64,000 nt of DNA. It comes from Pseudoalteromonas sp. T1lg48. GTDB taxonomy: Bacteria > Pseudomonadota > Gammaproteobacteria > Enterobacterales > Alteromonadaceae. Under the pieces are notes generated by a model that made no database searches, had not been told where the DNA came from, and saw only the letters and a program-made list of their open reading frames with translations. Position 1 is the first letter of the stretch, and every line of letters starts with the position of its first letter. A program made the position numbers and the translations under genes. This document shows positions 16,287-26,575 of this stretch, piece after piece. Where the stretch lies: positions 248,001 through 312,000 of the forward strand of contig NZ_PQCC01000018.1 of NCBI RefSeq assembly GCF_002964785.1. The letters run 5' to 3'.

Positions 16287-17894
16287 CTACATTCTAAACA
16301 CACCGAACTCGGTGTCTTTTTGTGGCGCGTTGGCAGCCGCTTCAAGGGCTAAACCGAGAACAGAGCGGGTATCCGCTGGGTCGATAATGCCGTCATCCCA
16401 TAGGCGCGCACTGGCGTAGTAGGGGTGACCCTGACGCTCATACTGCTCAACGATGGGCTTTTTAAACTCTGCGACTTGCTCATCGCTCATGGATTGACCC
16501 TGACGCGCAAGACCATCTTGTTTCACCTGAGCTAGTACGCCGGCGGCTTGCTCACCACCCATGACCGAGATACGGGCGTTAGGCCACATCCACATCATGG
16601 TAGGGTCGTAGGCGCGACCACACATACCGTAGTTACCGGCGCCGTATGAGCCACCGATCAACACGGTAAACTTAGGCACTTCGGCACAAGAAACCGCGGT
16701 CACCATTTTGGCGCCGTGTTTGGCAATGCCTTCGGCTTCATATTTCTGGCCAACCATAAAGCCGGTGATGTTCTGTAAGAAAATCAGAGGGATATTACGC
16801 TTGGCACACAGCTGGATAAAGTGGGCACCTTTTTGCGCCGACTCGCTGAATAACACGCCATTGTTGGCGACAATACCAACCGGGTGACCGTAGATATGGG
16901 CAAAGCCGGTCACCAGGGTCTCACCAAAGTAACGTTTAAATTCATCAAACGATGAATCGTCGACGATACGGGCGATCACTTCGCGTACATCGAAGCTCTT
17001 TTTCAGGTCGCTACCGACGATGCCGTAAAGCTCGTGAATATCGTAACGGGGCGCTTTCACCTCATTCAGAACAGGCGCCACAGGGCGTACATGGTTTAAA
17101 CGGGCGATACACTGACGGGCGATAGACAGCGCATGCTCGTCATTATCGGCATAGTGATCCGCCACACCAGACACCTTACAGTGCACATCCGCACCGCCCA
17201 AGTCTTCGGCGCTCACTTCTTCACCAGTAGCCGCTTTAACCAGCGGTGGACCGGCCAAGAAGATGGTGCCTTGCTCTTTAACGATAATGCTTTCATCGGC
17301 CATGGCCGGTACATAGGCACCGCCTGCGGTACACAGACCCATTACCACGGCGATTTGCGCTATGCCTTTGGCCGACATGCGCGCCTGGTTAAAGAAGATG
17401 CGACCGAAGTGCAGCTTGTCCGGGAATACCTCGTCCTGCTCCGGCAGGTTCGCACCGCCCGAGTCCACAAGATAAATACAGGGCAGGTGACAGCGCTCGG
17501 CAATTTCCTGAGCGCGCAAGTGTTTTTTCACCGTCAGTGGGAAGTAGGTACCGCCCTTAACCGTGGCGTCGTTAGCCACTATCATGCACTCAACGCCTTG
17601 AACGCGGCCGATACCGGCGACAACGCCAGCACACGGAATGTCTTGCTCATACACGCCAAACGCGGCGAATTGGCCAATCTCTAAAAAGGGTGAGCCTTCA
17701 TCGAGCAAGTGTTCGATACGGTCGCGCACAAATAACTTGCCGCGACTTTGGTGACGTTCTACATATTTAGGGCCGCCGCCACCGCGCAGGGTGGCCGCCT
17801 TGTCATGCAGGTCTTGAACCAGGGCACGCATCGCTTCGTCATTGACGGCGAACTGCGGGTCCTTAGGGTTTATGCTTGAAGATAGAATGGTCAT
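16287..17894 (-). CDS. liuB: Methylcrotonoyl-CoA carboxylase carboxyltransferase subunit
   Basis: 535 residues, the usual length. It transfers carboxyl from biotin to 3-methylcrotonyl-CoA. It has the two halves of the carboxyltransferase fold: the N-terminal region with [19 protein letters not shown] and [15 protein letters not shown], and the C-terminal region with [11 protein letters not shown] and [18 protein letters not shown], typical of MCC beta subunits. The intact state of this subunit argues that the pathway is used and makes the liuD frameshift more suspect. Confidence 0.95.
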   Translation of the reverse strand: MTILSSSINPKDPQFAVNDEAMRALVQDLHDKAATLRGGGGPKYVERHQSRGKLFVRDRIEHLLDEGSPFLEIGQFAAFGVYEQDIPCAGVVAGIGRVQGVECMIVANDATVKGGTYFPLTVKKHLRAQEIAERCHLPCIYLVDSGGANLPEQDEVFPDKLHFGRIFFNQARMSAKGIAQIAVVMGLCTAGGAYVPAMADESIIVKEQGTIFLAGPPLVKAATGEEVSAEDLGGADVHCKVSGVADHYADNDEHALSIARQCIARLNHVRPVAPVLNEVKAPRYDIHELYGIVGSDLKKSFDVREVIARIVDDSSFDEFKRYFGETLVTGFAHIYGHPVGIVANNGVLFSESAQKGAHFIQLCAKRNIPLIFLQNITGFMVGQKYEAEGIAKHGAKMVTAVSCAEVPKFTVLIGGSYGAGNYGMCGRAYDPTMMWMWPNARISVMGGEQAAGVLAQVKQDGLARQGQSMSDEQVAEFKKPIVEQYERQGHPYYASARLWDDGIIDPADTRSVLGLALEAAANAPQKDTEFGVFRM

Positions 17895-17902
17895 ACAACA
17901 CC

Positions 17903-19078
17903 TTAGCGGCTTTCGCTGAACAGTTCGCGGCCGATCAACATACGACGAATTTCAGACGTACCGGCACCGATCTCATACAATTTGGCATCGCGTAACAGAC
18001 GGCCAGTAGGGTATTCGTTGATATAACCGTTGCCGCCTAGGATTTGAATCGCATCCAGGGCCATCTTGGTTGCCAGTTCGGCAGCGTAGAGGATAACCGC
18101 AGCGGCATCTTTACGTGTGGTTTCACCGCGGTCACAAGCGCGGGCTACGGTGTACACGTATGAACGCGCCGCATTCATTTGCGTGTACATATCGGCAATC
18201 TTACCCTGGATAAGTTGGAATTGGCCGATGGGCGTGTCGAACTGCTTACGCTCGTGGATATAAGGCACAACCACATCCATACATGCCTGCATAATGCCCA
18301 GTGAACCGCCAGAGAGAACCACGCGCTCGTAATCAAGGCCGCTCATCAACACCTTAACGCCTTCGTTTAGGTTACCCAGGATGTTTTCTTCTGGAACCGC
18401 ACAGTTTTCGAATACCAGCTCACAGGTGTTTGAACCGCGCATACCTAGTTTGTCTAGCTTTTGCGCTTGTGTGAATCCCGGGGTGTCACGTTCAACGATA
18501 AAGGCGGTGATGCCTTTAGGGCCGGCGTTAGCGTCTGTTTTGGCGTAAATTACATAGGTGTGGGCATCCGGACCGTTAGTGATCCACATTTTATTGCCGT
18601 TAAGGATATAGTGGTCGCCTTTTTTCTCTGCTTTTAAGCGCATAGAAACCACGTCTGAACCTGCACCTGGCTCACTCATGGCTAGGGCACCAATGTGCTC
18701 ACCGCTGATCAGTTTAGGCAGGTATTTTGCTTTTTGTTCTTCATTACCGTTACGGAAGATTTGGTTTACACACAGGTTAGAGTGAGCGCCATAGCTTAGA
18801 CCAATAGAGGCGCTGGCACGGCTGATCTCTTCCATGGCAATTACGTGCTCTAGGTAACCTAGACCGGCACCACCGAACTCTTCGCTAACCGTCATGCCCA
18901 ACAGGCCCATATCACCAAACTTGGTCCACAGCTCATTAGGAAACATATTTTGCTCATCGGTTTGCTCTGCTAAAGGCGCAATCTCGGCGCTGGCAAAGCT
19001 ATTAACGTGGGCTCGGATCATGTCGGCAGTTTCGCCTAAGCCAAAGTTAAGCTCTTTATATAGAGAGATAGTACTCAT
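17903..19078 (-). CDS. liuA: Isovaleryl-CoA dehydrogenase
   Basis: 391-residue FAD-dependent acyl-CoA dehydrogenase, oxidising isovaleryl-CoA to 3-methylcrotonyl-CoA. The catalytic glutamate of the isovaleryl-CoA dehydrogenase subgroup is placed in [13 protein letters not shown], rather than near the C-terminus as in most acyl-CoA dehydrogenases. Other signatures are [10 protein letters not shown] and [23 protein letters not shown]. It is the first structural gene of the liu operon, five bases after liuR. Confidence 0.95.
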   Translation of the reverse strand: MSTISLYKELNFGLGETADMIRAHVNSFASAEIAPLAEQTDEQNMFPNELWTKFGDMGLLGMTVSEEFGGAGLGYLEHVIAMEEISRASASIGLSYGAHSNLCVNQIFRNGNEEQKAKYLPKLISGEHIGALAMSEPGAGSDVVSMRLKAEKKGDHYILNGNKMWITNGPDAHTYVIYAKTDANAGPKGITAFIVERDTPGFTQAQKLDKLGMRGSNTCELVFENCAVPEENILGNLNEGVKVLMSGLDYERVVLSGGSLGIMQACMDVVVPYIHERKQFDTPIGQFQLIQGKIADMYTQMNAARSYVYTVARACDRGETTRKDAAAVILYAAELATKMALDAIQILGGNGYINEYPTGRLLRDAKLYEIGAGTSEIRRMLIGRELFSESR

Positions 19079-19083
19079 GATGA

Positions 19084-19500
19084 TTAATCCTGTTGTAAAT
19101 GTGAGAGAGTTTCACGGCAGCGTTTTTCGGCCGTTACGAGTTCCATTAGTACGACTTTAATGTCGTCCATTTGCTGTATTAAGTGTGCTTTTTTCTCTTC
19201 GATAAGGTCTAACATAGTGACTAACTGTTTGGCGCTGGATTTGTCGGCGTCGTAAAGCTCGAACAAACGGCCGGTTTCTGCCAGGCTAAAGCCCAGGCGT
19301 TTGCCCCGTAAGATCAGCTTTAGACGGACCTTATCGCGTTTTGAGTAAATGCGGGTTTGGCCGTTACGACGTGGCATGATCAGTCCCTGGTCTTCGTAGA
19401 AACGAATACTGCGGGTGGTGATATCGAATTCTTTTGCCAGATCGCTGATGGAGAAAGTCTGTTCCGGTTGCTCGCTGGGGCTTTGGCTTCGCTCAGTCAT
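19084..19500 (-). CDS. liuR: MerR-family regulator of branched-chain amino acid catabolism
   Basis: 138 residues. The N-terminal MerR winged helix-turn-helix (about 15-85) contains [21 protein letters not shown] and [24 protein letters not shown], followed by a coiled-coil dimerisation helix. No metal-binding cysteine pair is seen, so it is not a metal sensor. The gene leads the liu operon, the standard place of LiuR in gammaproteobacteria. Predicted operators lie in the divergent region 19501-19793. Confidence 0.92.
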   Translation of the reverse strand: MTERSQSPSEQPEQTFSISDLAKEFDITTRSIRFYEDQGLIMPRRNGQTRIYSKRDKVRLKLILRGKRLGFSLAETGRLFELYDADKSSAKQLVTMLDLIEEKKAHLIQQMDDIKVVLMELVTAEKRCRETLSHLQQD

Positions 19501-19538
19501 CGTTATTTAGTCTTATCTACTACAAAATATTAACACCA

Positions 19539-19566
19539 ATATAAGTGAAGTTTACGTAAAGGTAAA
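19539..19566 (-). promoter_or_regulatory. Predicted liuR operon promoter with LiuR-like site
   Basis: On the minus strand TTTACC (19566-19561) and TATATT (19544-19539) are 17 bases apart. The spacer and -35 hold TTTACGTAAAGGTAAA (plus strand 19551-19566), close to the LiuR consensus as I recall it (TTTACGTAAACGTAAA type). Operator overlap with the promoter spacer is typical of MerR-family regulators. Confidence 0.55.
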
Positions 19567-19729
19567 GCTGGATTTCAACTCTCTTTTGGAGAGGTACACA
19601 AACACAAATATGGGCGCTAGAGCCGGTTGTTATTGGCCTTGCGCGAAAGTGTAGGGGTTTTTAAGAAGCAGGGTTGGGCTGGTTAGATAAGTTTACAGCT
19701 CAAAAAGTATACAGATTAAACTTATCTAA

Positions 19730-19760
19730 TTGACGTTGGCGTAAACGTAAATTTTATGTA
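19730..19760 (+). promoter_or_regulatory. Predicted promoter of the thiolase-mms operon with LiuR-like operator in its spacer
   Basis: TTGACG (19730-19735) is followed by TTGGCGTAAACGTAAA (19736-19751), the LiuR-like site. The -10 is TTTATG (19753-19758, spacing 17) or TATGTA (19755-19760, spacing 19). The operator lies between -35 and -10 as in classic MerR promoters. A GGAG sequence precedes the thiolase ATG. Confidence 0.6.
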
Positions 19761-19793
19761 TGCTCAAGTGAAATTGATTATGGAGACCGGAAT

Positions 19794-20987
19794 ATGAGCT
19801 CACAGTTAAACGATAACGACATTGTAATTGTCAGTGCGAAGCGTACCGCCATGGGCGGTTTTATGGGCGCCTTGAGCGGCGCAAGTGCCACCGAACTGGG
19901 TGCCACTGCTATTAAAGGCGCGCTCGAGAGTGTGAATATTAACCCTAGTGAGATCGATGAAGTCATTATGGGCTGTGTTCTGCCTGCGGGTCTGGGTCAG
20001 GCGCCGGCGCGCCAGGCGATGATTAAAGCCGGTATGGACAAGCACACAGGTGCAACCACCATTAATAAGGTGTGTGGCTCTGGTCTTAAAGCCGTTATGT
20101 TGGCGCATGACCTTATTAAGGCCGGCAGCGTAAACAGCGTAGTGGCTGGCGGCATGGAAAGCATGTCTAATGCCCCTTATATGTTACCTAAAGCCCGTGG
20201 CGGTATGCGCATGGGTCACGGTGAAGTAAAAGACCATATGATGATGGATGGTCTTGAAGATGCCTACGATAACCTGGCCATGGGTTGTTTTGCTCAGGCA
20301 ACGGCGGATCAATACGATATTACCCGCGAACAAATGGACGAATTTGCTGTTGCTTCATTGGAAAAAGCAAATAAGGCCATCGCCAGCGGTGCATTTAGCA
20401 ACGAAGTTGTTGCCCATACCATCAGCACTCGTAAAGGCGACCTGGTAGTTGATACCGACGAGCAGCCAGGCAATGCCCGCCCGGATAAAATTCCTTCGCT
20501 ACGTCCGGCATTTAAAAAAGACGGCACCATTACCGCAGCAAACTCATCGTCTATTTCAGATGGTGCCTCTGCGCTAGTGGTAATGAGCTATGCTGAAGCG
20601 CAAAAGCTGGGTCTTGCGCCTATCGCCCGTATCAGCGGTCACAGCACGCATTCGCGTTTGCCTGCGGAATTCACCATTGCCCCAGTGGGTGCCATGGAGA
20701 AACTGCTGGCTAAGCTAGAGTGGAGCACGGATGACGTGGATCTGTGGGAAATCAATGAAGCCTTTGCCATGGTAACCATGTTGGCCATCAATGAAATGGG
20801 TCTGAATAAAGACAAGGTGAACGTTAATGGTGGTGCCTGTGCTCTGGGTCACCCAATCGGTGCAAGTGGCGCACGTATCCTGACCACACTTATTCACGCT
20901 TTGCGTAACCAGGGCAAACGCCGTGGTGTTGCTTCTTTATGTATCGGTGGCGGCGAAGCCGTAGCCTTGGCAGTCGAAGCACTTTAA
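19794..20987 (+). CDS. Acetyl-CoA acetyltransferase (thiolase)
   Basis: 397 residues. Thiolase fold with the acyl-accepting Cys94 (NKVCGSGLKAVM), the GHPIG histidine segment (GGACALGHPIGASGARI) and the C-terminal CIGGGEAVALAVE cysteine. It cleaves acetoacetyl-CoA or 2-methylacetoacetyl-CoA with CoA. At the head of the rightward operon it can finish both leucine-derived acetoacetate and isoleucine-derived 2-methylacetoacetyl-CoA. The divergent arrangement with liuR supports shared control. Confidence 0.92.
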   Translation: MSSQLNDNDIVIVSAKRTAMGGFMGALSGASATELGATAIKGALESVNINPSEIDEVIMGCVLPAGLGQAPARQAMIKAGMDKHTGATTINKVCGSGLKAVMLAHDLIKAGSVNSVVAGGMESMSNAPYMLPKARGGMRMGHGEVKDHMMMDGLEDAYDNLAMGCFAQATADQYDITREQMDEFAVASLEKANKAIASGAFSNEVVAHTISTRKGDLVVDTDEQPGNARPDKIPSLRPAFKKDGTITAANSSSISDGASALVVMSYAEAQKLGLAPIARISGHSTHSRLPAEFTIAPVGAMEKLLAKLEWSTDDVDLWEINEAFAMVTMLAINEMGLNKDKVNVNGGACALGHPIGASGARILTTLIHALRNQGKRRGVASLCIGGGEAVALAVEAL

Positions 20988-21050
20988 TTTATCCAGCGCC
21001 CGTATAACGATAATTTCCGGGCGCGCAGTCAATTTGGGGAGACCTGTATT

Positions 21051-22541
21051 ATGCACAAGGTACCATTATATATCGGCGGCGAAATGCGCCAATCTGAAAC
21101 ATCTCAGTGGTTAGACGTTGTAAACCCGGCTAACCAGGAAGTGCTTGCACAAGTGCCTATGGCCACCGAAGCAGAAGTAACTGAAGCCATTGCCTCGGCC
21201 AAAGAAGCGTTCCAAACCTGGAAAGAAGTACCGGTAAGTGAGCGTGCGCGCATCATGATGCGTTACGCTCAGTTGCTAAAAGACCACCACGACGAGCTGG
21301 CCACCATTATCTGTCATGAGCTTGGTAAAACCTTTGAGGATGCCAAGGGCGATGTATGGCGCGGTATCGAAGTGGTTGAGCAAGCGGCTAACGCACCATC
21401 GAACATGATGGGTGAAACCGTATCGAATGTGGCGCGCAATATCGATACCTACTCACTTATTCAGCCGTTAGGCGTGTGTGCCGGTGTAACACCCTTTAAC
21501 TTCCCGGCGATGATCCCATTATGGATGTTCCCATTGGCGATTGTATGCGGTAACACCTTCGTATTGAAGCCGTCTGAACAAGACCCGCTAACGCCAATGC
21601 GCTTAGTAGAGCTGTTCGAAGAAGCCGGTGCACCTAAGGGCGTACTGCAGGTAGTTCACGGCACCAAGGGCCAGGTAGATCAGCTACTTGAGCATCCGGA
21701 TATCCGTGCGATTTCATTCGTAGGCTCGTGTGGTGTAGGTCAGTACATTTATGACAAGGGAACGGCAAACCTAAAACGCGTGCAATGCTGTGTGGGTGCG
21801 AAGAACCACATGGTCGTCATGCCAGACGCGCACAAGCAAAACGTGATCAATAACCTGGTTGGTTCATCGGTCGGTGCTGCCGGCCAGCGTTGTATGGGTA
21901 TTTCGGTAGCCGTATTCGTTGGCAGTGCGAAAGACTGGGTTGATGAGCTTAAAGATGCACTGAGTGTGGTTAAGCCAGGTCCTTGGGACCAAGCTGACTC
22001 AGCCTATGGTCCGCAAACAACCATCGCCGCGAAGCAACGTATCCTGTCGCTAATTGCCCAAGGTAAGCAAGAAGGCGCCGACTGTCTGCTTGATGGCTCT
22101 GACTTTACCGTTGAAGGCTATGAAGAAGGTAACTGGGTTGGACCTACGCTGTTCACCAATGTCACGCCTGATATGGCCATTTACCGCGAAGAAATCTTCG
22201 GCCCGGTATTGTGCTGTGTGTTTGTAGACACCCTGGACGAAGCCATTGCCCTAATCAATGACAACCCATACGGTAACGGTACTTCTATCTTTACCGCCAG
22301 TGGCGCTGCGGCACGTAAGTTCCAGCACCACATTGAAGTAGGTCAGGTAGGTGTGAACGTACCCATCCCTGTGCCATTGCCATTCTTCTCGTTCACCGGT
22401 TGGAAGGGCTCGTTCTACGGCGACCAGCATACCTATGGTAAGCAGGGTGTCCGTTTCTATACCGAGACCAAGACCATTACTGCACGTTGGTTTGAAGACG
22501 ACGTGGTAAGTGGACCAAACATGAGTATTCACCTTAAATAA
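21051..22541 (+). CDS. mmsA: Methylmalonate-semialdehyde dehydrogenase (CoA-acylating)
   Basis: 496 residues. It converts methylmalonate semialdehyde (from valine) to propionyl-CoA with NAD+ and CoA. It is an aldehyde dehydrogenase fold with Asn150 ([10 protein letters not shown]) and catalytic Cys281 in [10 protein letters not shown], the Cys-Met pair being typical of MmsA rather than of ordinary aldehyde dehydrogenases. The C-terminal [18 protein letters not shown] segment is also MmsA-like. GGGGAG lies upstream of the ATG. Confidence 0.95.
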   Translation: MHKVPLYIGGEMRQSETSQWLDVVNPANQEVLAQVPMATEAEVTEAIASAKEAFQTWKEVPVSERARIMMRYAQLLKDHHDELATIICHELGKTFEDAKGDVWRGIEVVEQAANAPSNMMGETVSNVARNIDTYSLIQPLGVCAGVTPFNFPAMIPLWMFPLAIVCGNTFVLKPSEQDPLTPMRLVELFEEAGAPKGVLQVVHGTKGQVDQLLEHPDIRAISFVGSCGVGQYIYDKGTANLKRVQCCVGAKNHMVVMPDAHKQNVINNLVGSSVGAAGQRCMGISVAVFVGSAKDWVDELKDALSVVKPGPWDQADSAYGPQTTIAAKQRILSLIAQGKQEGADCLLDGSDFTVEGYEEGNWVGPTLFTNVTPDMAIYREEIFGPVLCCVFVDTLDEAIALINDNPYGNGTSIFTASGAAARKFQHHIEVGQVGVNVPIPVPLPFFSFTGWKGSFYGDQHTYGKQGVRFYTETKTITARWFEDDVVSGPNMSIHLK

Positions 22542-22599
22542 TTTCTTTACGGGTCGCCAAGGAGCGGCCCGATAAGCATGTAGTACAAGAGAGTGTGTT

Positions 22600-23757
22600 A
22601 TGGACTTTAATCTTAGTGAAGATCAACTGGCCTTTGCCGATATGGCCGAGCGTTTCGCCAGCCAGGAACTAGCCCCTTTTGCAGCAAAATGGGATCAGGA
22701 ACATATTTTCCCCAAAGAAACCATTCAAAAAGCCGGTGAGCTAGGCTTTTGTTCCCTTTACACCCCGGAAGAAGCCGGTGGTTTAGGTCTTTCTCGTCTA
22801 GACTCAAGCATCATTTTTGAGCAGCTGGCCAAAGGCTGTACCGCCACCACGGCAATGTTGACCATTCACAATATGGCGACCTGGATGGTAGCAAGTTTCG
22901 GTACCCAAACGGCGAAAGACACCTATTGCCCAGAGTTGGTAACCGGTGAAAAACTGGCTTCTTATTGTTTGACTGAGCCAGGCAGCGGCTCGGACGCGGC
23001 CTCGCTTAAAACCAAGGCCGTACGTGATGGTGACCATTACTACATCACGGGTTCAAAAATGTTTATCTCTGGCGCCGGCAGCACAGAAGTGCTGGTGGTC
23101 ATGGCCCGTACCGGTGAAGAAGGCCCCAAAGGCATTAGCGCCTTTGTGGTTCCTGCGGATGCAGAAGGCATCAGCTATGGTAAAGCGGAAGAGAAAATGG
23201 GCTGGAACGCACAGCCGACTCGTCTGGTTACCTTTGAAAACGTACGTATCCCAGCGGATCACCTGTTAGGTAACGAAGGCGAAGGCTTTAAGTTCGCTAT
23301 GCAGGGCCTGGATGGCGGCCGTATTAATATCGCCACCTGTTCAATTGGTACTGCACAACAAGCCTTGAACACGGCGAAAGCCTATCTTAAGGAGCGTGAG
23401 CAGTTCGGTAAGCCGTTGGCGGCATTCCAGGCATTGCAATTTAAACTGGCGGATATGAACACCGAATTGGTGGCAGCACGTCAAATGGTTCGCCTGGCGG
23501 CGTTTAAACTGGACAGTGGCGATAGCGAAAAAACAGCCTATTGCGCCATGGCCAAGCGTTTTGCTACCGATGTGGGCGTGAAGGTGTGTGACGACGCGCT
23601 ACAGATCCACGGTGGTTACGGTTACATTAAAGAATACCCGCTTGAGCGTCATCTGCGTGATGTACGTGTTCACCAAATTCTCGAAGGTACGAACGAAATC
23701 ATGCGCTTAATCGTTGCTAGACGTATTCTGGCCGATGAAGTGAACGAAATTCTTTAG
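22600..23757 (+). CDS. Acyl-CoA dehydrogenase (probable isobutyryl-CoA / 2-methylbutyryl-CoA dehydrogenase)
   Basis: 385 residues, an FAD acyl-CoA dehydrogenase with the C-terminal catalytic glutamate Glu362 in LEGTNEIMR. Other signatures are LTEPGSGSDAASL and QIHGGYGYIKEYPLERHLRDVR. Its place between mmsA and enoyl-CoA hydratase points to isobutyryl-CoA (valine) or 2-methylbutyryl-CoA (isoleucine) as substrate. It differs from LiuA in the position of the catalytic base, so the two are separate subfamilies. Confidence 0.9.
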   Translation: MDFNLSEDQLAFADMAERFASQELAPFAAKWDQEHIFPKETIQKAGELGFCSLYTPEEAGGLGLSRLDSSIIFEQLAKGCTATTAMLTIHNMATWMVASFGTQTAKDTYCPELVTGEKLASYCLTEPGSGSDAASLKTKAVRDGDHYYITGSKMFISGAGSTEVLVVMARTGEEGPKGISAFVVPADAEGISYGKAEEKMGWNAQPTRLVTFENVRIPADHLLGNEGEGFKFAMQGLDGGRINIATCSIGTAQQALNTAKAYLKEREQFGKPLAAFQALQFKLADMNTELVAARQMVRLAAFKLDSGDSEKTAYCAMAKRFATDVGVKVCDDALQIHGGYGYIKEYPLERHLRDVRVHQILEGTNEIMRLIVARRILADEVNEIL

Positions 23758-23766
23758 GAGGAAGTT

Positions 23767-24543
23767 ATGTCAGCACAAATTCAACTAGAAAAAAAAGGGC
23801 ATATTGCCGTCCTTACCATGAGTAATCCGCCGGCAAACACCTGGACTGAACAAACGCTTATCAGCCTTAAAGAACAGGTTGAAGCCCTTAACGCCGATAA
23901 AGATATCTTTGCCTTGGTACTGACAGGCGAGGGTGAGAAGTTTTTCTCGGCCGGCGCCGACTTAAATGTATTCGCCAGTGGTGACAAGGGCGTAGCTGCG
24001 CAGATGTCACAAGTCTTTGGTGCCGCCTTTGAAGCGCTAAGCAATTTCCGCGGTGTGTCGATTGCCGCTATCAATGGTTATGCTATGGGCGGCGGTCTTG
24101 AAGTGGCCTTGGCCTGTGATATCCGTATCGCTGAAGAGCAAGCGCAAATGGCACTGCCGGAAGCCAAGGTGGGTCTGCTTCCTTGTGCCGGTGGTACTCA
24201 AAACCTGTCATGGCTGGTGGGCGAAGGCTGGGCCAAGCGCATGATCCTGTGTGGCGAGCGCATTAAAGCCGACAAGGCCAAAGAAATTGGTCTGGTAGAA
24301 GAAGTGGTAGCGACAGGTGGTGCCCTTGATAAAGCAATGGCTCTTGCCGAGCAAGTGGGCGACCAAAGCCCGGTAGCAGTAAGCTACTGTAAGGAACTGA
24401 TTCAAAAGGGTCGTCACGGCGACATCACCAGTGCCTTGCCTTTGGAGCGTGAGCTGTTTGTGAAATTGTTCGACACGCAAGACCAAAAAGAAGGTGTAAA
24501 CGCCTTCTTGGAAAAACGCAAAGCGAACTGGGTGAACGGCTAA
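23767..24543 (+). CDS. Enoyl-CoA hydratase (valine/isoleucine branch)
   Basis: 258 residues with a crotonase fold. It shows FSAGADLNVF and GYAMGGGLEVALACDIRIA (oxyanion hole), then ALPEAKVGLLPCAGGTQNLSWLVG carrying the catalytic glutamate region. It likely hydrates methacrylyl-CoA and tiglyl-CoA. AGGAGG is placed before the ATG at 23767, nine bases after the dehydrogenase. The stop overlaps the next start (TAATGG at 24541-24546). Confidence 0.9.
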   Translation: MSAQIQLEKKGHIAVLTMSNPPANTWTEQTLISLKEQVEALNADKDIFALVLTGEGEKFFSAGADLNVFASGDKGVAAQMSQVFGAAFEALSNFRGVSIAAINGYAMGGGLEVALACDIRIAEEQAQMALPEAKVGLLPCAGGTQNLSWLVGEGWAKRMILCGERIKADKAKEIGLVEEVVATGGALDKAMALAEQVGDQSPVAVSYCKELIQKGRHGDITSALPLERELFVKLFDTQDQKEGVNAFLEKRKANWVNG

Positions 24544-25676
24544 TGGATACACTGATCCCTCTCAATAACCCAGAATCAGAGGTGGTGTTTGAGCTGGCTC
24601 AGTGTAGCAATGGCGCAAAAATCGCCCTTGCTACCTTAAATGTGCCAAAAGCACTCAATGCCTTAAACCTGAATATGATCCGCCTGCTCGACGAGCAGCT
24701 GACCAATTGGCAAAGCGACGACGAGGTTGCCTTGGTGATCATCAAGGGCGCCGGCGACAAAGCCTTTTGCGCCGGCGGCGATGTGGTCAGCCTGCACCGC
24801 GCTATGGCCACGGGTGAGCCCAAAGACTATGGTAAGACCTTCTTTAGCGAAGAATACCGCCTGGATTATGCCATCCACTGCTATGACAAGCCGATCATCG
24901 TGTGGGGTGATGGCTTTATCATGGGTGGCGGTATGGGCCTGATGGCCGGTGCCAGCCACCGCGTGGTCACCGAGCGCTCTAAGCTTGCCATGCCGGAAAT
25001 CACCATAGGCTTATACCCGGATGTGGGCGGCAGCTATTTCTTGCAAAAAGCGCCAGACCAGGTGGGTCTATTCCTCGGTCTAACCGGGGCATTAATGAAT
25101 GCCGATGATGCTCGTTTTGCAAGTTTGGCGGATCACAGCATCGACAGCGAGCGCTTTGTTGAGTTGCTCAGCACCTTGTGTGAACAAAGCTGGGGTAAGG
25201 TTTCCGCTCTTAATCACGATAAGCTGACGCAGCTGTTGAAGAAATTCGAAAGCGAGTCCAAGGCGATGGAAAAAGGTGGCCTGCGCAAGCATCAGGCAGT
25301 TATCGCCAAGCTAGCCGAATTCGATACTTTGGAAGCCAAGGTGGATTACCTGAGCGGCATAGAGACCGAGGATAAGTGGTTGGCCAAGGCCATCAAAACC
25401 CTGAAACACGGCTGTCCGCTCAGCGCACACCTGGTTTTCGAACAGCTTAAACGTGCTCAGGGTCTATCCCTTAAAGCCTGTTTCCAAATGGAACTGGGTA
25501 TGTCGGTAACCTGCTGTGAGGTAGGTGAATTCCAAGAGGGCGTACGTGCGCTCTTGATCGATAAAGACATGGCACCGAAGTGGCAATATCCCACTTTAGA
25601 GAGTGTGCCTGCCGATGTGATCGAACGATTTTTTGCACCCATGGGTGAGAGCCACCCGTTGGCAAGCTTAGCTTAG
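24543..25676 (+). CDS. 3-hydroxyisobutyryl-CoA hydrolase
   Basis: 377 residues, longer than the neighbouring hydratase because of the C-terminal extension of the HIBCH family. It releases 3-hydroxyisobutyrate from its CoA ester in valine degradation. Signatures are FCAGGDVVSLHRAM, GFIMGGGMGLMAGASHRVVTE and MPEITIGLYPDVGGSYFL, the last strongly typical of HIBCH. Its start overlaps the hydratase stop, so translation is probably coupled. Confidence 0.93.
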   Translation: MDTLIPLNNPESEVVFELAQCSNGAKIALATLNVPKALNALNLNMIRLLDEQLTNWQSDDEVALVIIKGAGDKAFCAGGDVVSLHRAMATGEPKDYGKTFFSEEYRLDYAIHCYDKPIIVWGDGFIMGGGMGLMAGASHRVVTERSKLAMPEITIGLYPDVGGSYFLQKAPDQVGLFLGLTGALMNADDARFASLADHSIDSERFVELLSTLCEQSWGKVSALNHDKLTQLLKKFESESKAMEKGGLRKHQAVIAKLAEFDTLEAKVDYLSGIETEDKWLAKAIKTLKHGCPLSAHLVFEQLKRAQGLSLKACFQMELGMSVTCCEVGEFQEGVRALLIDKDMAPKWQYPTLESVPADVIERFFAPMGESHPLASLA

Positions 25677-25685
25677 GAGAAAGGC

Positions 25686-26573
25686 ATGGCTAAAATAGGA
25701 TTTATCGGCCTGGGTAATATGGGCGCGCCAATGGCGCGTAACCTGATTGCCGCCGGCCACGAAGTGCAAGTATTTGATTTAAACCAGCATGTGGTCAGCC
25801 AGTTGGCTGAGGAAGGGGCAATGGCGTGTAAGAACGCCAATGATGTCGCTCAGGGTGCTAACTTTGTGATCAGCATGCTCCCAGCGGCCAAGCATGTGCA
25901 ATCACTTTATTTAGGCGAAAATGGCTTAATTAACCATCTTGGTGACGATGCCATTGTGATCGACTGCTCAACCATAGATGCGGCCAGTGCCAAGAGTCTT
26001 GGCGAAGCACTAATGGACAAGGGCATTGCCTTTGTCGACGCGCCGGTTTCAGGTGGCGTAGCAGGTGCCGCGGCGGGTACCTTAACCTTTATCGTCGGTG
26101 GTGCGCAGGAACATTTCGATGTGGTTGAGCCCATTTTACAAAACATGGGTAAGAATATTTTCCATGCCGGTGCCATTGGCGCCGGGCAAGTGGCTAAAAT
26201 CTGTAACAATATGCTGTTGAGTATCTTGATGGCGGGAACCAGTGAAGCCCTGCAAATGGGTATTAATCACGGCCTTGATCCTAAGGTCCTGTCTGAGATC
26301 ATGCTTAACAGCTCAGGCCGTAACTGGACGCTAGAGCTGTATAACCCATGTCCGGGTGTGATTGATTCTGTGCCTTCAAGCAACCAGTACCAGCCGGGCT
26401 TTATGGTTGATTTGATGGCTAAAGACCTGGGGCTGGCCTTAGAAGCGGCGCAAAACTCAGGCTCGGTAACACCACTTGGTGCGCTTAGCAAAAACCTCTA
26501 CACCCTGTTGCAAAACCAAGGGGCGGGAGCGAAAGACTTCAGCGCTATTTTTACCCTATTTGAGAAGAAATAA
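25686..26573 (+). CDS. mmsB: 3-hydroxyisobutyrate dehydrogenase
   Basis: 295 residues. NAD+-dependent oxidation of 3-hydroxyisobutyrate to methylmalonate semialdehyde, the substrate of MmsA encoded upstream. N-terminal Rossmann motif GLGNMGAPMARNLIAAG (about 7-23), substrate-binding DAPVSGGVAGA and the catalytic lysine region GQVAKICNNMLL. GGAG lies before the ATG. Together with the hydrolase and mmsA it completes the valine route. Confidence 0.95.
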   Translation: MAKIGFIGLGNMGAPMARNLIAAGHEVQVFDLNQHVVSQLAEEGAMACKNANDVAQGANFVISMLPAAKHVQSLYLGENGLINHLGDDAIVIDCSTIDAASAKSLGEALMDKGIAFVDAPVSGGVAGAAAGTLTFIVGGAQEHFDVVEPILQNMGKNIFHAGAIGAGQVAKICNNMLLSILMAGTSEALQMGINHGLDPKVLSEIMLNSSGRNWTLELYNPCPGVIDSVPSSNQYQPGFMVDLMAKDLGLALEAAQNSGSVTPLGALSKNLYTLLQNQGAGAKDFSAIFTLFEKK

Positions 26574-26575
26574 GC

